Assembly: GCA_024638505.1 (NCBI GenBank)
Contig: JAHEKE010000033.1
Span: 1-35,634, forward strand
Origin: Gammaproteobacteria bacterium
Lineage (GTDB): Bacteria > Pseudomonadota > Gammaproteobacteria > Arenicellales > JAANXG01
Direction: 5' to 3'
Length of the DNA stretch: 35,634 bases
Position numbers and translations under genes: made by a program. The notes under the pieces were generated by a model, which was given only the letters and a program-made list of their open reading frames with translations, was not told the DNA's origin and did no database searches. Positions 16,701 to 23,650 of the stretch are shown piece after piece (the stretch's first letter is position 1; every line of letters starts with the position of its first letter).

Positions 16701-18104
16701 ATGATCTCTTTACCCATCTTATTGTTGATTGAAGGAAAACCCTGCTTAGTTGTAGGCGGTGGCGACGTCGCTGCCCGCAAAGTAAATCTACTGCTTAAAG
16801 CAAAGGGAGTAGTTACGATAGTCTCGCCAAAATTGTGCCGGCAGCTCGAAGAACTCAAAAATATGGGTAGCATCCGGCACGAGAAGAGAAAGTTCGAAAC
16901 CAAAGACGTCGACGGAAGTTTTCTGGTGATAGCCGCGACCAATAGCCGAAAAACAAATCAGGAAGTGGCCCACTATGCGCGTGAAAGTAACATTCCGGTG
17001 AACGTGGTAGACCAACCAAAACTATGCAGCTTCACCATTCCCTCCATCGTCGACAGATCGCCTATAACGGTGGCGGTATCGACGGGTGGAGCTTCGCCGG
17101 TCCTTGCCCGCCAACTAAGGGCCCGCCTGGAGTCTTTGATACCCGCTGCTTATGGGAGGCTTGCGACACTTGTAGAAGACTATAGACATCTGGCAAAGCA
17201 GCGATTATCAAACGTTACGGAGCGGCGGCGTTTTTGGGAGAGTGTTCTACAAGGGCCAATTTCGGAGATGCTGCTTTCGGGAAAAGAAAAGGCTGCCAGG
17301 CACGCACTAGATCGGGCTCTTTCGTCCGCACCCAACGCTTTTAAACAGGGTGAGGTCTACCTGGTTGGTGCTGGTCCGGGCGACCCTGATTTACTTACAT
17401 TTCGCGCGCTGCGACTTATGCAACAGGCAGACGTCGTGTTATTTGATCGCCTGGTGTCAAAGGAGATTCTGGAGCTGACCAGAAAGGATGCCGAGAAAAT
17501 ATACGTTGGAAAAGCCAGCCAGAAGCACTCTGTGCCACAACTCAAAATTAATAAGCACCTTGCCACTCTGGCAAAGCAGGGGAAAAGAGTGCTGCGGCTC
17601 AAAGGAGGCGATCCGTTTATTTTTGGCCGGGGCGGAGAAGAGATTGGTGAGCTGGCAAAGCAAGGTATTTCGTTTCAGGTAGTCCCGGGCATCACTGCCG
17701 CAGCCGGTTGTGCTAGTTATTCCGGCATCCCTTTGACTCATCGAGATTTTGCACATTCCTGTGTCTTTGTTACTGGTCATCTGCAAGATGGAAAGGTTGA
17801 CTTAAACTGGGCGATGCTGTCACAACCGCAACAGACTGTTGTAGTTTACATGGGGCTGATCGGACTTCCTGTAATATGCAAACAACTGATAGCTCATGGC
17901 ATGGACCCAGATTTCCCCATTGCGCTTATAGAGCAAGGTACCACAGCAAATCAGCGCGTGCTTGTAGGTACGCTTTCGACTCTACCCAAAAAAGTTGAAG
18001 CCAGTGAAGTTCATGCTCCTACGCTCGCTATCATTGGTGAAGTGGTCCGCCTTCACGACAGCCTATCCTGGTTCAATACGGATAACCATAGACATGATGG
18101 TTGA
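16701..18104 (+). CDS. cysG: Siroheme synthase CysG (uroporphyrinogen III methyltransferase / precorrin-2 dehydrogenase / ferrochelatase)
   Basis: Trifunctional 467-residue enzyme converting uroporphyrinogen III to siroheme, the cofactor of sulfite and assimilatory nitrite reductases. The N-terminal NAD-dependent dehydrogenase/chelatase has CLVVGGGDVAARK near residue 15 and the STGGASPVLARQLR segment at about 125-140. The C-terminal SAM methyltransferase starts near residue 215 with GEVYLVGAGPGDPDLLTFRAL and continues with LRLKGGDPFIFGRGGEE, VVPGITAAAGCASYSGIPLTHRD and the terminal TLAIIGEVV. ATG 16701 matches the usual compact N-terminus. The 3' end overlaps the Rieske ferredoxin gene, making it the head of a coupled cluster. 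Confidence 0.95.
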   Translation: MISLPILLLIEGKPCLVVGGGDVAARKVNLLLKAKGVVTIVSPKLCRQLEELKNMGSIRHEKRKFETKDVDGSFLVIAATNSRKTNQEVAHYARESNIPVNVVDQPKLCSFTIPSIVDRSPITVAVSTGGASPVLARQLRARLESLIPAAYGRLATLVEDYRHLAKQRLSNVTERRRFWESVLQGPISEMLLSGKEKAARHALDRALSSAPNAFKQGEVYLVGAGPGDPDLLTFRALRLMQQADVVLFDRLVSKEILELTRKDAEKIYVGKASQKHSVPQLKINKHLATLAKQGKRVLRLKGGDPFIFGRGGEEIGELAKQGISFQVVPGITAAAGCASYSGIPLTHRDFAHSCVFVTGHLQDGKVDLNWAMLSQPQQTVVVYMGLIGLPVICKQLIAHGMDPDFPIALIEQGTTANQRVLVGTLSTLPKKVEASEVHAPTLAIIGEVVRLHDSLSWFNTDNHRHDG

Positions 18105-18414
18105 GGTCGCAAAAGTACACGATATCCCTCCCGGAGAAATGCTGCGAGTCCATGCGCATGGCGCTTGGATCGTAATAGTTAACTTAGATGGCCAGTACTA
18201 CGCGCTATCGGACACTTGCACTCATGAAGATGCTTCGCTTTTCAAAGGGACTTTTAAGGACGGGTGTATTCGTTGCCCTCTGCACGGAAGTCGATTCGAT
18301 GTAAGAACAGGAAAGCCGCTGGAGGAACCTGCAGAAGAACCACTTAAAATTTATCCCGTGAGAACGCTTAACGGAATGATTCTTATAGGTCAAGCACCAG
18401 CCCGGTATTTTTAA
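18094..18414 (+). CDS. Rieske [2Fe-2S] ferredoxin, NirD/dioxygenase-ferredoxin type
   Basis: A 106-residue soluble Rieske protein with all four ligands: CTH in LSDTCTHEDASLF and CPLH in GCIRCPLHGSRFDVRTG, separated by the usual spacing, then the closing IYPVRTLNGMILIG. The start is ATG 18094 (or the next codon, 18097); both fall inside the end of cysG, while the longer frame to 17995 lies wholly in cysG. The tight coupling with siroheme synthesis suggests it could serve a siroheme enzyme, as NirD does with NirB, but no such enzyme is in the window. Electron carrier role is otherwise generic. Confidence 0.85.
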   Translation: MMVEVAKVHDIPPGEMLRVHAHGAWIVIVNLDGQYYALSDTCTHEDASLFKGTFKDGCIRCPLHGSRFDVRTGKPLEEPAEEPLKIYPVRTLNGMILIGQAPARYF

Positions 18415-18461
18415 ATGTATTATAATTGAAGCTTGCAATCGGATATGAAATCATTTGATTG

Positions 18462-18770
18462 ATGAGTGGATGTGCGAACAACGAGCCTTACGCACTGCGC
18501 GTACTTGGCGACAGCATGGAGCCGGAATTTGGACAAGGGGACGTGATCGTCATTGAGCCTGAAACAAATCACGAGGACGGTAGTTATGTCATCGCTGTTC
18601 ATCAGGATGAATACATATTCCGGCAACTCGTACTTATCAACGACCAATGGCACTTAAAACCGCTCAACGATCATTATCCAACCGTAAAGATCAATGAAAA
18701 TGATTCGGTAAAGGGTCGCATAATCTCTAAATCTTCCGGTAAAGGCCGGCAAATCAAAACCTACCTGTGA
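18462..18770 (+). CDS. Stand-alone S24/LexA-like fold protein, probable inactive or non-classical peptidase
   Basis: A 102-residue protein with only the C-terminal peptidase-like domain of LexA/UmuD relatives. The Ser box is [24 protein letters not shown] (Ser in GDSM). The second box, where LexA has the catalytic Lys before a conserved hydrophobic pair, reads EYIFRQLVL with Arg. The [11 protein letters not shown] segment closes the fold. There is no DNA-binding domain or membrane helix. ATG 18462 is used rather than the preceding TTG 18459. It overlaps moaC by 4 bp, so it is translated with the molybdopterin pathway. Role unknown. Confidence 0.75.
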   Translation: MSGCANNEPYALRVLGDSMEPEFGQGDVIVIEPETNHEDGSYVIAVHQDEYIFRQLVLINDQWHLKPLNDHYPTVKINENDSVKGRIISKSSGKGRQIKTYL

Positions 18771-19270
18771 GTTCCACAGACAGATTCTCTCATTTCGATG
18801 CGGCAGGCCATGCCCATATGGTCGACGTGGGTAGCAAATCTGTGACGCATCGAGTGGCAGTCGCAACTGGCAATATCACCATGCGCAAGGAAACCCTGGA
18901 GATGATCTTGGATAGACGCCATGAAAAGGGGGACGTTCTCGGAATTGCGCGGATTGCGGGGATCATGGCGGCCAAACGCACAGATGAACTGATACCTTTG
19001 TGTCATCCTCTCGCCATAACCAAAGTTGCAATTGATTTTCAACCCAAAATCGAAAGAAACACGATCGAATGCAAGGCGCAGGTTGAAACTCGAGGGCAAA
19101 CTGGAGTTGAAATGGAAGCTCTAACTGCCGTTCAGATTTCTCTTTTAACCATATACGATATGTGTAAAGCGGTGGATCGGGGTATGGTCATGAGTGATAT
19201 AAGCCTGCAGGAAAAACACGGAGGTAAATCGGGTCACTGGACGAGACCAGAGTTGGCCAAAGAACCCTAA
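18767..19270 (+). CDS. moaC: Cyclic pyranopterin monophosphate synthase MoaC
   Basis: Second enzyme of molybdopterin synthesis, which rearranges the MoaA product (3',8-cyclo-GTP) to cyclic pyranopterin monophosphate. The 167-residue protein has the whole family signature: [77 protein letters not shown] and [15 protein letters not shown] start at 18767 overlaps the stop of the S24-like gene. MoaA, MoaB/MogA, MoaE and MoeA are not in the window. Confidence 0.96.
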   Translation: MSSTDRFSHFDAAGHAHMVDVGSKSVTHRVAVATGNITMRKETLEMILDRRHEKGDVLGIARIAGIMAAKRTDELIPLCHPLAITKVAIDFQPKIERNTIECKAQVETRGQTGVEMEALTAVQISLLTIYDMCKAVDRGMVMSDISLQEKHGGKSGHWTRPELAKEP

Positions 19271-19297
19271 CACGACGTTTTGCATTTCGAAATCAGC

Positions 19298-19867
19298 ATG
19301 AAATCTGATATCGACCGATGGAACAAGAAATACTCCGCGCATCAATATTCAAGCAATATTTCACCCGACTCGATTCTTGTCGCCAATAGTTCGCATCTAC
19401 CCCAAGAGGGAACCAGCCTAGATCTTGCCTGTGGTGTGTGCGATAACGCCCTGTATCTCGCTGAACTTGGGTTTTGCAGTTTTGCAGTGGACGCTAGTGA
19501 AACCGCGATTCGCTTTGGCCAGAGAAAGGCACGGGCTAACCACCTGCATATATTAGGGTTCGTAGCCGATCTGGATACCTACCCTCTACCTGAGGAATAT
19601 TTCCACGTAATTGTTGTAGTGCGTTATCTGAACCGAAAGCTGATTGAGCCGATAAAAAGAGCGCTCAAGCCAGACGGGGTCGTACTAATGCGGACTTTTA
19701 ACACGCGCCATTTAGAAAAAAAACCGACTTTTCCTGAAAGCTACGTACTGCATGATAGTGAGCTTACAGCTTGGTTTAACGGATGGAGCTGCATCGACAC
19801 GAATGACGAGGTGACGAGTAAACAAACTGAATCTTACTGGATCGGCAAAAAACCTAACCCCCAGTGA
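19298..19867 (+). CDS. Class I SAM-dependent methyltransferase (TehB-like)
   Basis: About 189 residues from ATG 19298 (MKSDIDRWNKKYS), which matches the DRWNxKY start of TehB-like enzymes; the upstream TTG 19280 is less likely. SAM motif I is LDLACGVCDNALYLAELGF with FAVDASETAI after it; the usual second glycine of DxxCGxGR is Cys-Asp here (GVCDN). Motif IV-like VIVVVRYLNRKLIEPIKRALKPDGV follows. Substrate unknown. Downstream of moaC by 27 bp and convergent with moaD, which it overlaps by 14 bp. Confidence 0.8.
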   Translation: MKSDIDRWNKKYSAHQYSSNISPDSILVANSSHLPQEGTSLDLACGVCDNALYLAELGFCSFAVDASETAIRFGQRKARANHLHILGFVADLDTYPLPEEYFHVIVVVRYLNRKLIEPIKRALKPDGVVLMRTFNTRHLEKKPTFPESYVLHDSELTAWFNGWSCIDTNDEVTSKQTESYWIGKKPNPQ

Positions 19868-20087
19868 CTGGGGGAAAAAATGCCACTTCATCTCCGTCAT
19901 TTATTTTTGTTTCGGGCTGAGCGTAATCCATGTTAACAGCCATTAATACTTCAGTCGCAGGCCCACGTTCTCCGGCCACTATCTTCCACACCTCTTTCAA
20001 CGTTAAATCTTCGCTCAACTCCAAGTCACGCTCGGCAAACCCAAGCGTCTCTCGCAAACTAGCAAACAATTTTACCTTAACTCGCAC
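19854..20087 (-). CDS. moaD: Molybdopterin synthase sulfur carrier subunit MoaD
   Basis: A 77-residue ubiquitin-fold protein ending in the diagnostic Gly-Gly (FFPPVTGG), which is adenylated and thiocarboxylated to donate sulfur to precursor Z. The N-terminal strand MRVKVKLFASLRETLG and the INDGDEVAFFPPV ending are typical. It is encoded against the direction of the surrounding moaC and mobA genes, and the partner MoaE is missing from the window. ATG 20087 is the usual start. Confidence 0.92.
   Translation of the reverse strand: MRVKVKLFASLRETLGFAERDLELSEDLTLKEVWKIVAGERGPATEVLMAVNMDYAQPETKINDGDEVAFFPPVTGG
19858..19874. terminator. Perfect GC-rich hairpin at the methyltransferase/moaD convergent ends
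   Basis: CCCCCAGT-G-ACTGGGGG (8-bp arms, 1-base centre) covers the stop codons of both convergent genes. On the minus strand it is followed by TTAGGTTTTTT, a plausible moderate rho-independent terminator for moaD. On the plus strand it is followed by A residues, so it is not a classical terminator for the methyltransferase. Confidence 0.5.
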
Positions 20088-20143
20088 CGGTTTATTTTAC
20101 CTGGTTTACTTTAATATCAGAACACATAACTTTATGTATCCCA

Positions 20144-20149
20144 TATAAT
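20144..20149 (+). promoter_or_regulatory. -10 element of mobA
   Basis: TATAAT at 20144-20149 is a perfect -10 hexamer whose last bases overlap the first in-frame ATG (20148), so that ATG cannot be in a transcript from this promoter. No good -35 is apparent. It supports starting mobA at 20160 or 20166. Confidence 0.4.
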
Positions 20150-20165
20150 GCAACAACACATGCAT

Positions 20166-20765
20166 ATGTTGAAAGATGACATAACAGGTCTGATCCTGGC
20201 CGGTGGCCGCGCGCGACGAATGGGTGGGATCGACAAGGGACTGGTGGAACTCGGAAGTAAGCCAATGATCTCTCATGTCTTGGAACGACTAACACCTCAA
20301 GTCGGTCGGGTGATGATCAACGCAAATCGCAACCTGGATACCTACCAGGAGTGGACTCAAACCGTTATCAGGGACAGCACTGGTGAATACGACGGTCCAT
20401 TGGCTGGTATGGCCAGCGGTCTGGAAGTGACGACCACGCGGTACATGCTGACCTGCCCATGTGACTCCCCGCTCCTGGCAGATGATTTGGCTGTGAGAAT
20501 GTATAAACGGTCTTTAGAGAGCAAAGCAGAGGTTGCCGTTGCTTCTGATGGATGCCGCTTGCACCCGGTATTTTTACTGATTCATCGAAACCTGCTCCCC
20601 AGTATCCTGGCGTTTCTTGAAACGGGTGAGAGAAAGATTGATAAATGGTTTGAACAGCATAATTTCTGCGTCGTTGACTTTGCAGATAAACCGGAAAGCT
20701 TTTTGAACGTTAACACGCTTTTTGAAAAACAAGAGCTGGCCTCTAGATTCGATTTCAATGACTGA
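20166..20765 (+). CDS. mobA: Molybdenum cofactor guanylyltransferase MobA
   Basis: MobA transfers GMP from GTP to Mo-molybdopterin, giving the MGD form used by DMSO-reductase-family enzymes such as the formate dehydrogenase in this window. From ATG 20166 (MLKDDITG) the protein has 199 residues. Motifs: LILAGGRARRMGGIDKGLVEL for nucleotide binding, EYDGPLAGMASGLE, and CDSPLLADDL with a metal-binding Asp. Other in-frame ATGs at 20148 and 20160 are possible, but the first overlaps a -10 box. It overlaps the biotin-ligase-like gene by 8 bp. Confidence 0.92.
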   Translation: MLKDDITGLILAGGRARRMGGIDKGLVELGSKPMISHVLERLTPQVGRVMINANRNLDTYQEWTQTVIRDSTGEYDGPLAGMASGLEVTTTRYMLTCPCDSPLLADDLAVRMYKRSLESKAEVAVASDGCRLHPVFLLIHRNLLPSILAFLETGERKIDKWFEQHNFCVVDFADKPESFLNVNTLFEKQELASRFDFND

Positions 20766-21522
20766 ACATGTACCCAATATTCCGGCTTTGTATGAATTAG
20801 TGACCCTTGATGTTACGGACAGCAGCCGCGCTCATGCTGAACGACTCGCGCAAAGGGGTGCAGATGAGGGGACGCTTGTATGGGCCAAAGCGCAGCAGGA
20901 AGGGATCGGGCGCTCCGGTAAATACTGGATGTCGGGTAATCGAAACCTGCATTGCGCGATCATCTTGCGACCGGAGGAGGATTTCGAGAGCTGCTGCCAA
21001 CTTAGTTTGATTGCGACTATTTGCGCGGCGATGGCTATCTCCAGACAAGCAGAACCTCTAGAGGAGTTTCGATATCGGTGGCCCAATGACATCACACTCA
21101 ATCGGGGGAAACTGGCCGGCATCACTCTCAGCGGAGAAGTTGCAAATTCATTAGTCGAATGGATTGTGGTCGCGCTCAACGTAAATGTGTATGACCATCC
21201 TAAAAGTAAAGGCTTTGAAGCAGCCAGCATGCGAGGCGAGGGATTTCAGTCGTTTGACCGTGTGCAATTACTTGAAGCCTATACGAGAGAATTTCTGTCA
21301 TGGCTAAATCGATGGAGCGACGAAGGTTTTGAAAGCATACGCCGAGCATGGCTCTTTAAGGGCCACCAAAAAAATGACTTGGTTAATCTAAATCTTGGAG
21401 ATTCACACATACAGGGTGTGTTTAAAAATCTAGATTCCAAGGGGGCTGTAACACTAGAATCCAACAACAATACAGAGACGATCACACTCCCAAGATTTTT
21501 TAGTTACGATTTTTCTTTCTAG
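20758..21522 (+). CDS. Biotin/lipoate protein-ligase-fold protein (BirA-like, resembles DUF4444-type proteins of formate dehydrogenase loci)
   Basis: A 254-residue protein without a helix-turn-helix. The catalytic-fold motifs are TLVWAKAQQEGIGRSGKYW (the biotin/ATP loop, GRGRRGRKW in BirA), RYRWPNDITL and RGKLAGITL, which keeps the Lys equivalent to BirA Lys183. The second half has LLEAYTREFLSWLNRWSDEGFESIRRAWLFKG and a small C-terminal SH3-like domain, as in BirA, but the WINRW-type region also recalls ligase-like proteins often encoded beside molybdenum-dependent formate dehydrogenases. It is coupled to mobA (8-bp overlap). It could be the cell's biotin ligase or a specialised enzyme; I cannot decide between them. 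Confidence 0.65.
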   Translation: MTEHVPNIPALYELVTLDVTDSSRAHAERLAQRGADEGTLVWAKAQQEGIGRSGKYWMSGNRNLHCAIILRPEEDFESCCQLSLIATICAAMAISRQAEPLEEFRYRWPNDITLNRGKLAGITLSGEVANSLVEWIVVALNVNVYDHPKSKGFEAASMRGEGFQSFDRVQLLEAYTREFLSWLNRWSDEGFESIRRAWLFKGHQKNDLVNLNLGDSHIQGVFKNLDSKGAVTLESNNNTETITLPRFFSYDFSF

Positions 21523-21531
21523 GATTGAAGT

Positions 21532-22284
21532 ATGGCTGATTCTATTCGCAAATCTTGCCGTGGCCGCAGAAACTTTATCAAACTGTGTATGGGTGCAGTG
21601 ACGGCTGGGCAATTACGTCAATCATTTGCAGTCGGTAACAATCTTTTCAAACGATATAATCGGGTGCAGCTGGTTAAACTTAACAACGAGCCGGTTTTAC
21701 CTGACGATTTGGAGATTGGACAAAGTTACATTTTTCACTATCCGTTTGTAACCACACCCTGTTTTCTTATAGACATGGGAAACGCTTTAAGCGACAGCGT
21801 CCAGCTGAACCTAGAAAACGGTCAGACTTACACCTGGAGCGGAGGCGTTGGCCCAAATCAATCCATTGTGGCTTTTGCGGCGATATGTGCGCATAAAATG
21901 ACACACCCTGCTAAATCGGTGAGCTTTATAAACTACCGTCACGAAACCATCAATTACCGGGATAAGAATCGAAAATTAAAAAAGGGCTCGCAACTGATCT
22001 ATTGCTGCTCTGAAAGGAGTGTCTACGATGTCAAACGTGGAGCTAAAGTGCTTGGAGGACCTGCGACCCAGCCTTTGACCACTATTCTTCTGGAGTACGA
22101 CGATACGAAAAACTGTCTTTATGCAATAGGGACATCAGGCGGAGACCTATATCAACGGTTTTTTCGGACGTTTACCTCACGCCTTCAGTTGGAATACCTG
22201 ACTACAAAAGTAGATGCGCCGGTAAATCGTAAAACGGAGGTCATACTGAACAAGGAGTTCAGTAAAACCCAGATGACTTGCTAA
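21532..22284 (+). CDS. Tat-exported Rieske-like protein with degenerate cluster ligands
   Basis: A 250-residue protein beginning with a twin-arginine-like signal (GRRNFIKLCMGAVTAG, residues ~11-26). The Rieske-like region has a first ligand pair CAH in AAICAHKMTHP and later the glycine/proline segment SVYDVKRGAKVLGGPATQPL typical of Rieske folds. The second ligand pair is not canonical: the site that should read C-x-x-H reads CCSERS, with no His. It may bind a cluster through other residues, bind none, or use the extra Cys. It follows the ligase-like gene by 9 bp in the same direction. It is probably periplasmic. Confidence 0.65.
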   Translation: MADSIRKSCRGRRNFIKLCMGAVTAGQLRQSFAVGNNLFKRYNRVQLVKLNNEPVLPDDLEIGQSYIFHYPFVTTPCFLIDMGNALSDSVQLNLENGQTYTWSGGVGPNQSIVAFAAICAHKMTHPAKSVSFINYRHETINYRDKNRKLKKGSQLIYCCSERSVYDVKRGAKVLGGPATQPLTTILLEYDDTKNCLYAIGTSGGDLYQRFFRTFTSRLQLEYLTTKVDAPVNRKTEVILNKEFSKTQMTC

Positions 22285-22301
22285 CCCACAACCAAATCTA
22301 A

Positions 22302-22988
22302 TTATTTCAATAATATCAATATTTTATACCCATTTTCTTGTTGCTGGGCAGTCTGATATGGGGTTCGACCTGCATGATCCGCAATGGTCCTGTCCGCACC
22401 ACCCTGCAACAGTAACTTCACCATATGCGTGTACCCCTGCGCAGCCGCGATGTGCAGTGCAGTAACGCCGTTTTCAGCACGATGATTCAGATCAGTATCA
22501 GGATCAGATAGCAGCAGCGTAACAATTTGCTCCCGATCTTCATATACTGCACGCATCAGGGGTGACCAAAGATAAACATCTTTTAAGTTTGGATCAGCCG
22601 CATTATCCAATAGCTCTTTGGTCACGGCGGCATAGCCTTTAGCTGCAGATATCATTAATGCTGACCAGCCGTTCTTTGCCACTGCATTGACGTCGGCGCC
22701 TTTTTCTATAATCAGCCTGACAATCTCCAGGTCTCCACCCAAGGCCGCGTACATGATTGGCGTACCGCCATTATTGTTTGCCTTATTAACATCTGCTCCC
22801 TGTTGCAGCAAACGCTCAACTCGATCTATATCTCTGTCTCGCGCAGCCAGCATCAATGCGGTTTTACCATTACTGTGCGTCTTTTCTGCAGCAAAATTGG
22901 CTGCACTTAAGTTATCTGCTTTTGCTGCTAGCGTAAACAGCATAATAGCCAAAACTAAACACCCTTGATTACGATTTCGCATAGACAT
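22302..22988 (-). CDS. Secreted ankyrin-repeat protein
   Basis: A 228-residue protein from ATG 22988 with a signal peptide (LVLAIMLFTLAAKA) and about five to six ankyrin repeats: NGKTALMLAARDRDIDRVERLLQQGADVN, then NNGGTPIMYAALGGDLEIVRLIIEKGADVN, KNGWSALMISAAKGYAAVTKELLDNAADPN, WSPLMRAVYEDREQIVTLLLSDPDTDLN and NGVTALHIAAAQGYTHMVKLLLQGGADRT. Protein-protein interaction scaffold, probably periplasmic. The start lies 1 bp after the stop of the upstream hypothetical gene, so it is translationally coupled. The longer frame (to 23075) runs into that gene and is rejected. Confidence 0.85.
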   Translation of the reverse strand: MSMRNRNQGCLVLAIMLFTLAAKADNLSAANFAAEKTHSNGKTALMLAARDRDIDRVERLLQQGADVNKANNNGGTPIMYAALGGDLEIVRLIIEKGADVNAVAKNGWSALMISAAKGYAAVTKELLDNAADPNLKDVYLWSPLMRAVYEDREQIVTLLLSDPDTDLNHRAENGVTALHIAAAQGYTHMVKLLLQGGADRTIADHAGRTPYQTAQQQENGYKILILLK

Positions 22989-22989
22989 G

Positions 22990-23571
22990 TTAATGAGCTG
23001 ATTTTTGCCGATCGCTTTCTCCGCCGCTGCGCAGACCATAGTGTGAGACAACCTCGGATAAAGCTGACTGCGCATTGTATTTGCCAGTCATGCGCAGAAC
23101 ACTATCGTGAGCGAACGCTTCGCGCGCTAAGGTCTCAAATTTTTCATGCTGAACATCGCCGATTTCCTGTTCCTGCTCCTGCAGCACACGGTAATCTGAA
23201 TCAGCAAAAAAATACCTGATATGCCTTTGTTTTGCCAGGTACTTGAGGCACTCATAGTGCATGTTGAATTCCCCCGGTACCAGTAGAATTTCAAAAACGA
23301 GCGGGTCATCAATAACGGTCTGGACTTCGATCCGCATTAAAACAACAGAAGCATTGGCGTGTGCCAGTAACTCGGTCACTAGAATTGCCGGCGTAATTCT
23401 GTTTTTTTTCAGAGCCTTGCGATCCTGCTTGGACTCGGGACCGGCGACGTACAGGAAAAACGCTGATTCCCAGGCCTCATGATCAAACTGAACCGGAATA
23501 CAGGTGGCAGCAATTTCCTTCTCACGCATTATTTTCTTAACTTGTGGTGGAAATTCTTTCACATTGACCAT
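22990..23571 (-). CDS. Hypothetical protein coupled to ankyrin gene
   Basis: A 193-residue protein of no family I recognise. No signal peptide or membrane helix is evident. Alternating hydrophobic strands (ASVVLMRIEVQTVIDDPLVFEILLVPG) followed by HIRYFFADSDYRVLQEQ and helices suggest an alpha/beta cytoplasmic domain. ATG 23571 sits directly after the T-run of a strong hairpin and has no visible Shine-Dalgarno. An internal ATG at 23529 is the next candidate, so the start is uncertain. The ankyrin gene follows 1 bp downstream. Confidence 0.65.
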   Translation of the reverse strand: MVNVKEFPPQVKKIMREKEIAATCIPVQFDHEAWESAFFLYVAGPESKQDRKALKKNRITPAILVTELLAHANASVVLMRIEVQTVIDDPLVFEILLVPGEFNMHYECLKYLAKQRHIRYFFADSDYRVLQEQEQEIGDVQHEKFETLAREAFAHDSVLRMTGKYNAQSALSEVVSHYGLRSGGESDRQKSAH

Positions 23572-23575
23572 AAAA

Positions 23576-23607
23576 AACACCGGATATGCTTAAGCATATC
23601 CGGTGTT
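23576..23607 (-). terminator. 32-bp perfect palindrome with T-run: terminator of the fdh operon
   Basis: Arms AACACCGGATATGCTT and AAGCATATCCGGTGTT are exact reverse complements with no spacer. On the minus strand the hairpin is followed by a run of T, the classical rho-independent form, 44 bp after the fdhC stop. The T-run merges with the start codon of the next gene (23571), which is unusual. On the plus strand TTAGTTTT follows, so some bidirectional activity is possible. Confidence 0.8.
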
Positions 23608-23650
23608 AGTTTTGCTTCAAAGATTTAATGCAAAGTACATCTATGAGACT

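Noticed and set aside
20148-20165. mobA start at ATG 20148
   Set aside because: It overlaps a TATAAT -10 hexamer and adds a His/Met-rich leader not seen in MobA.
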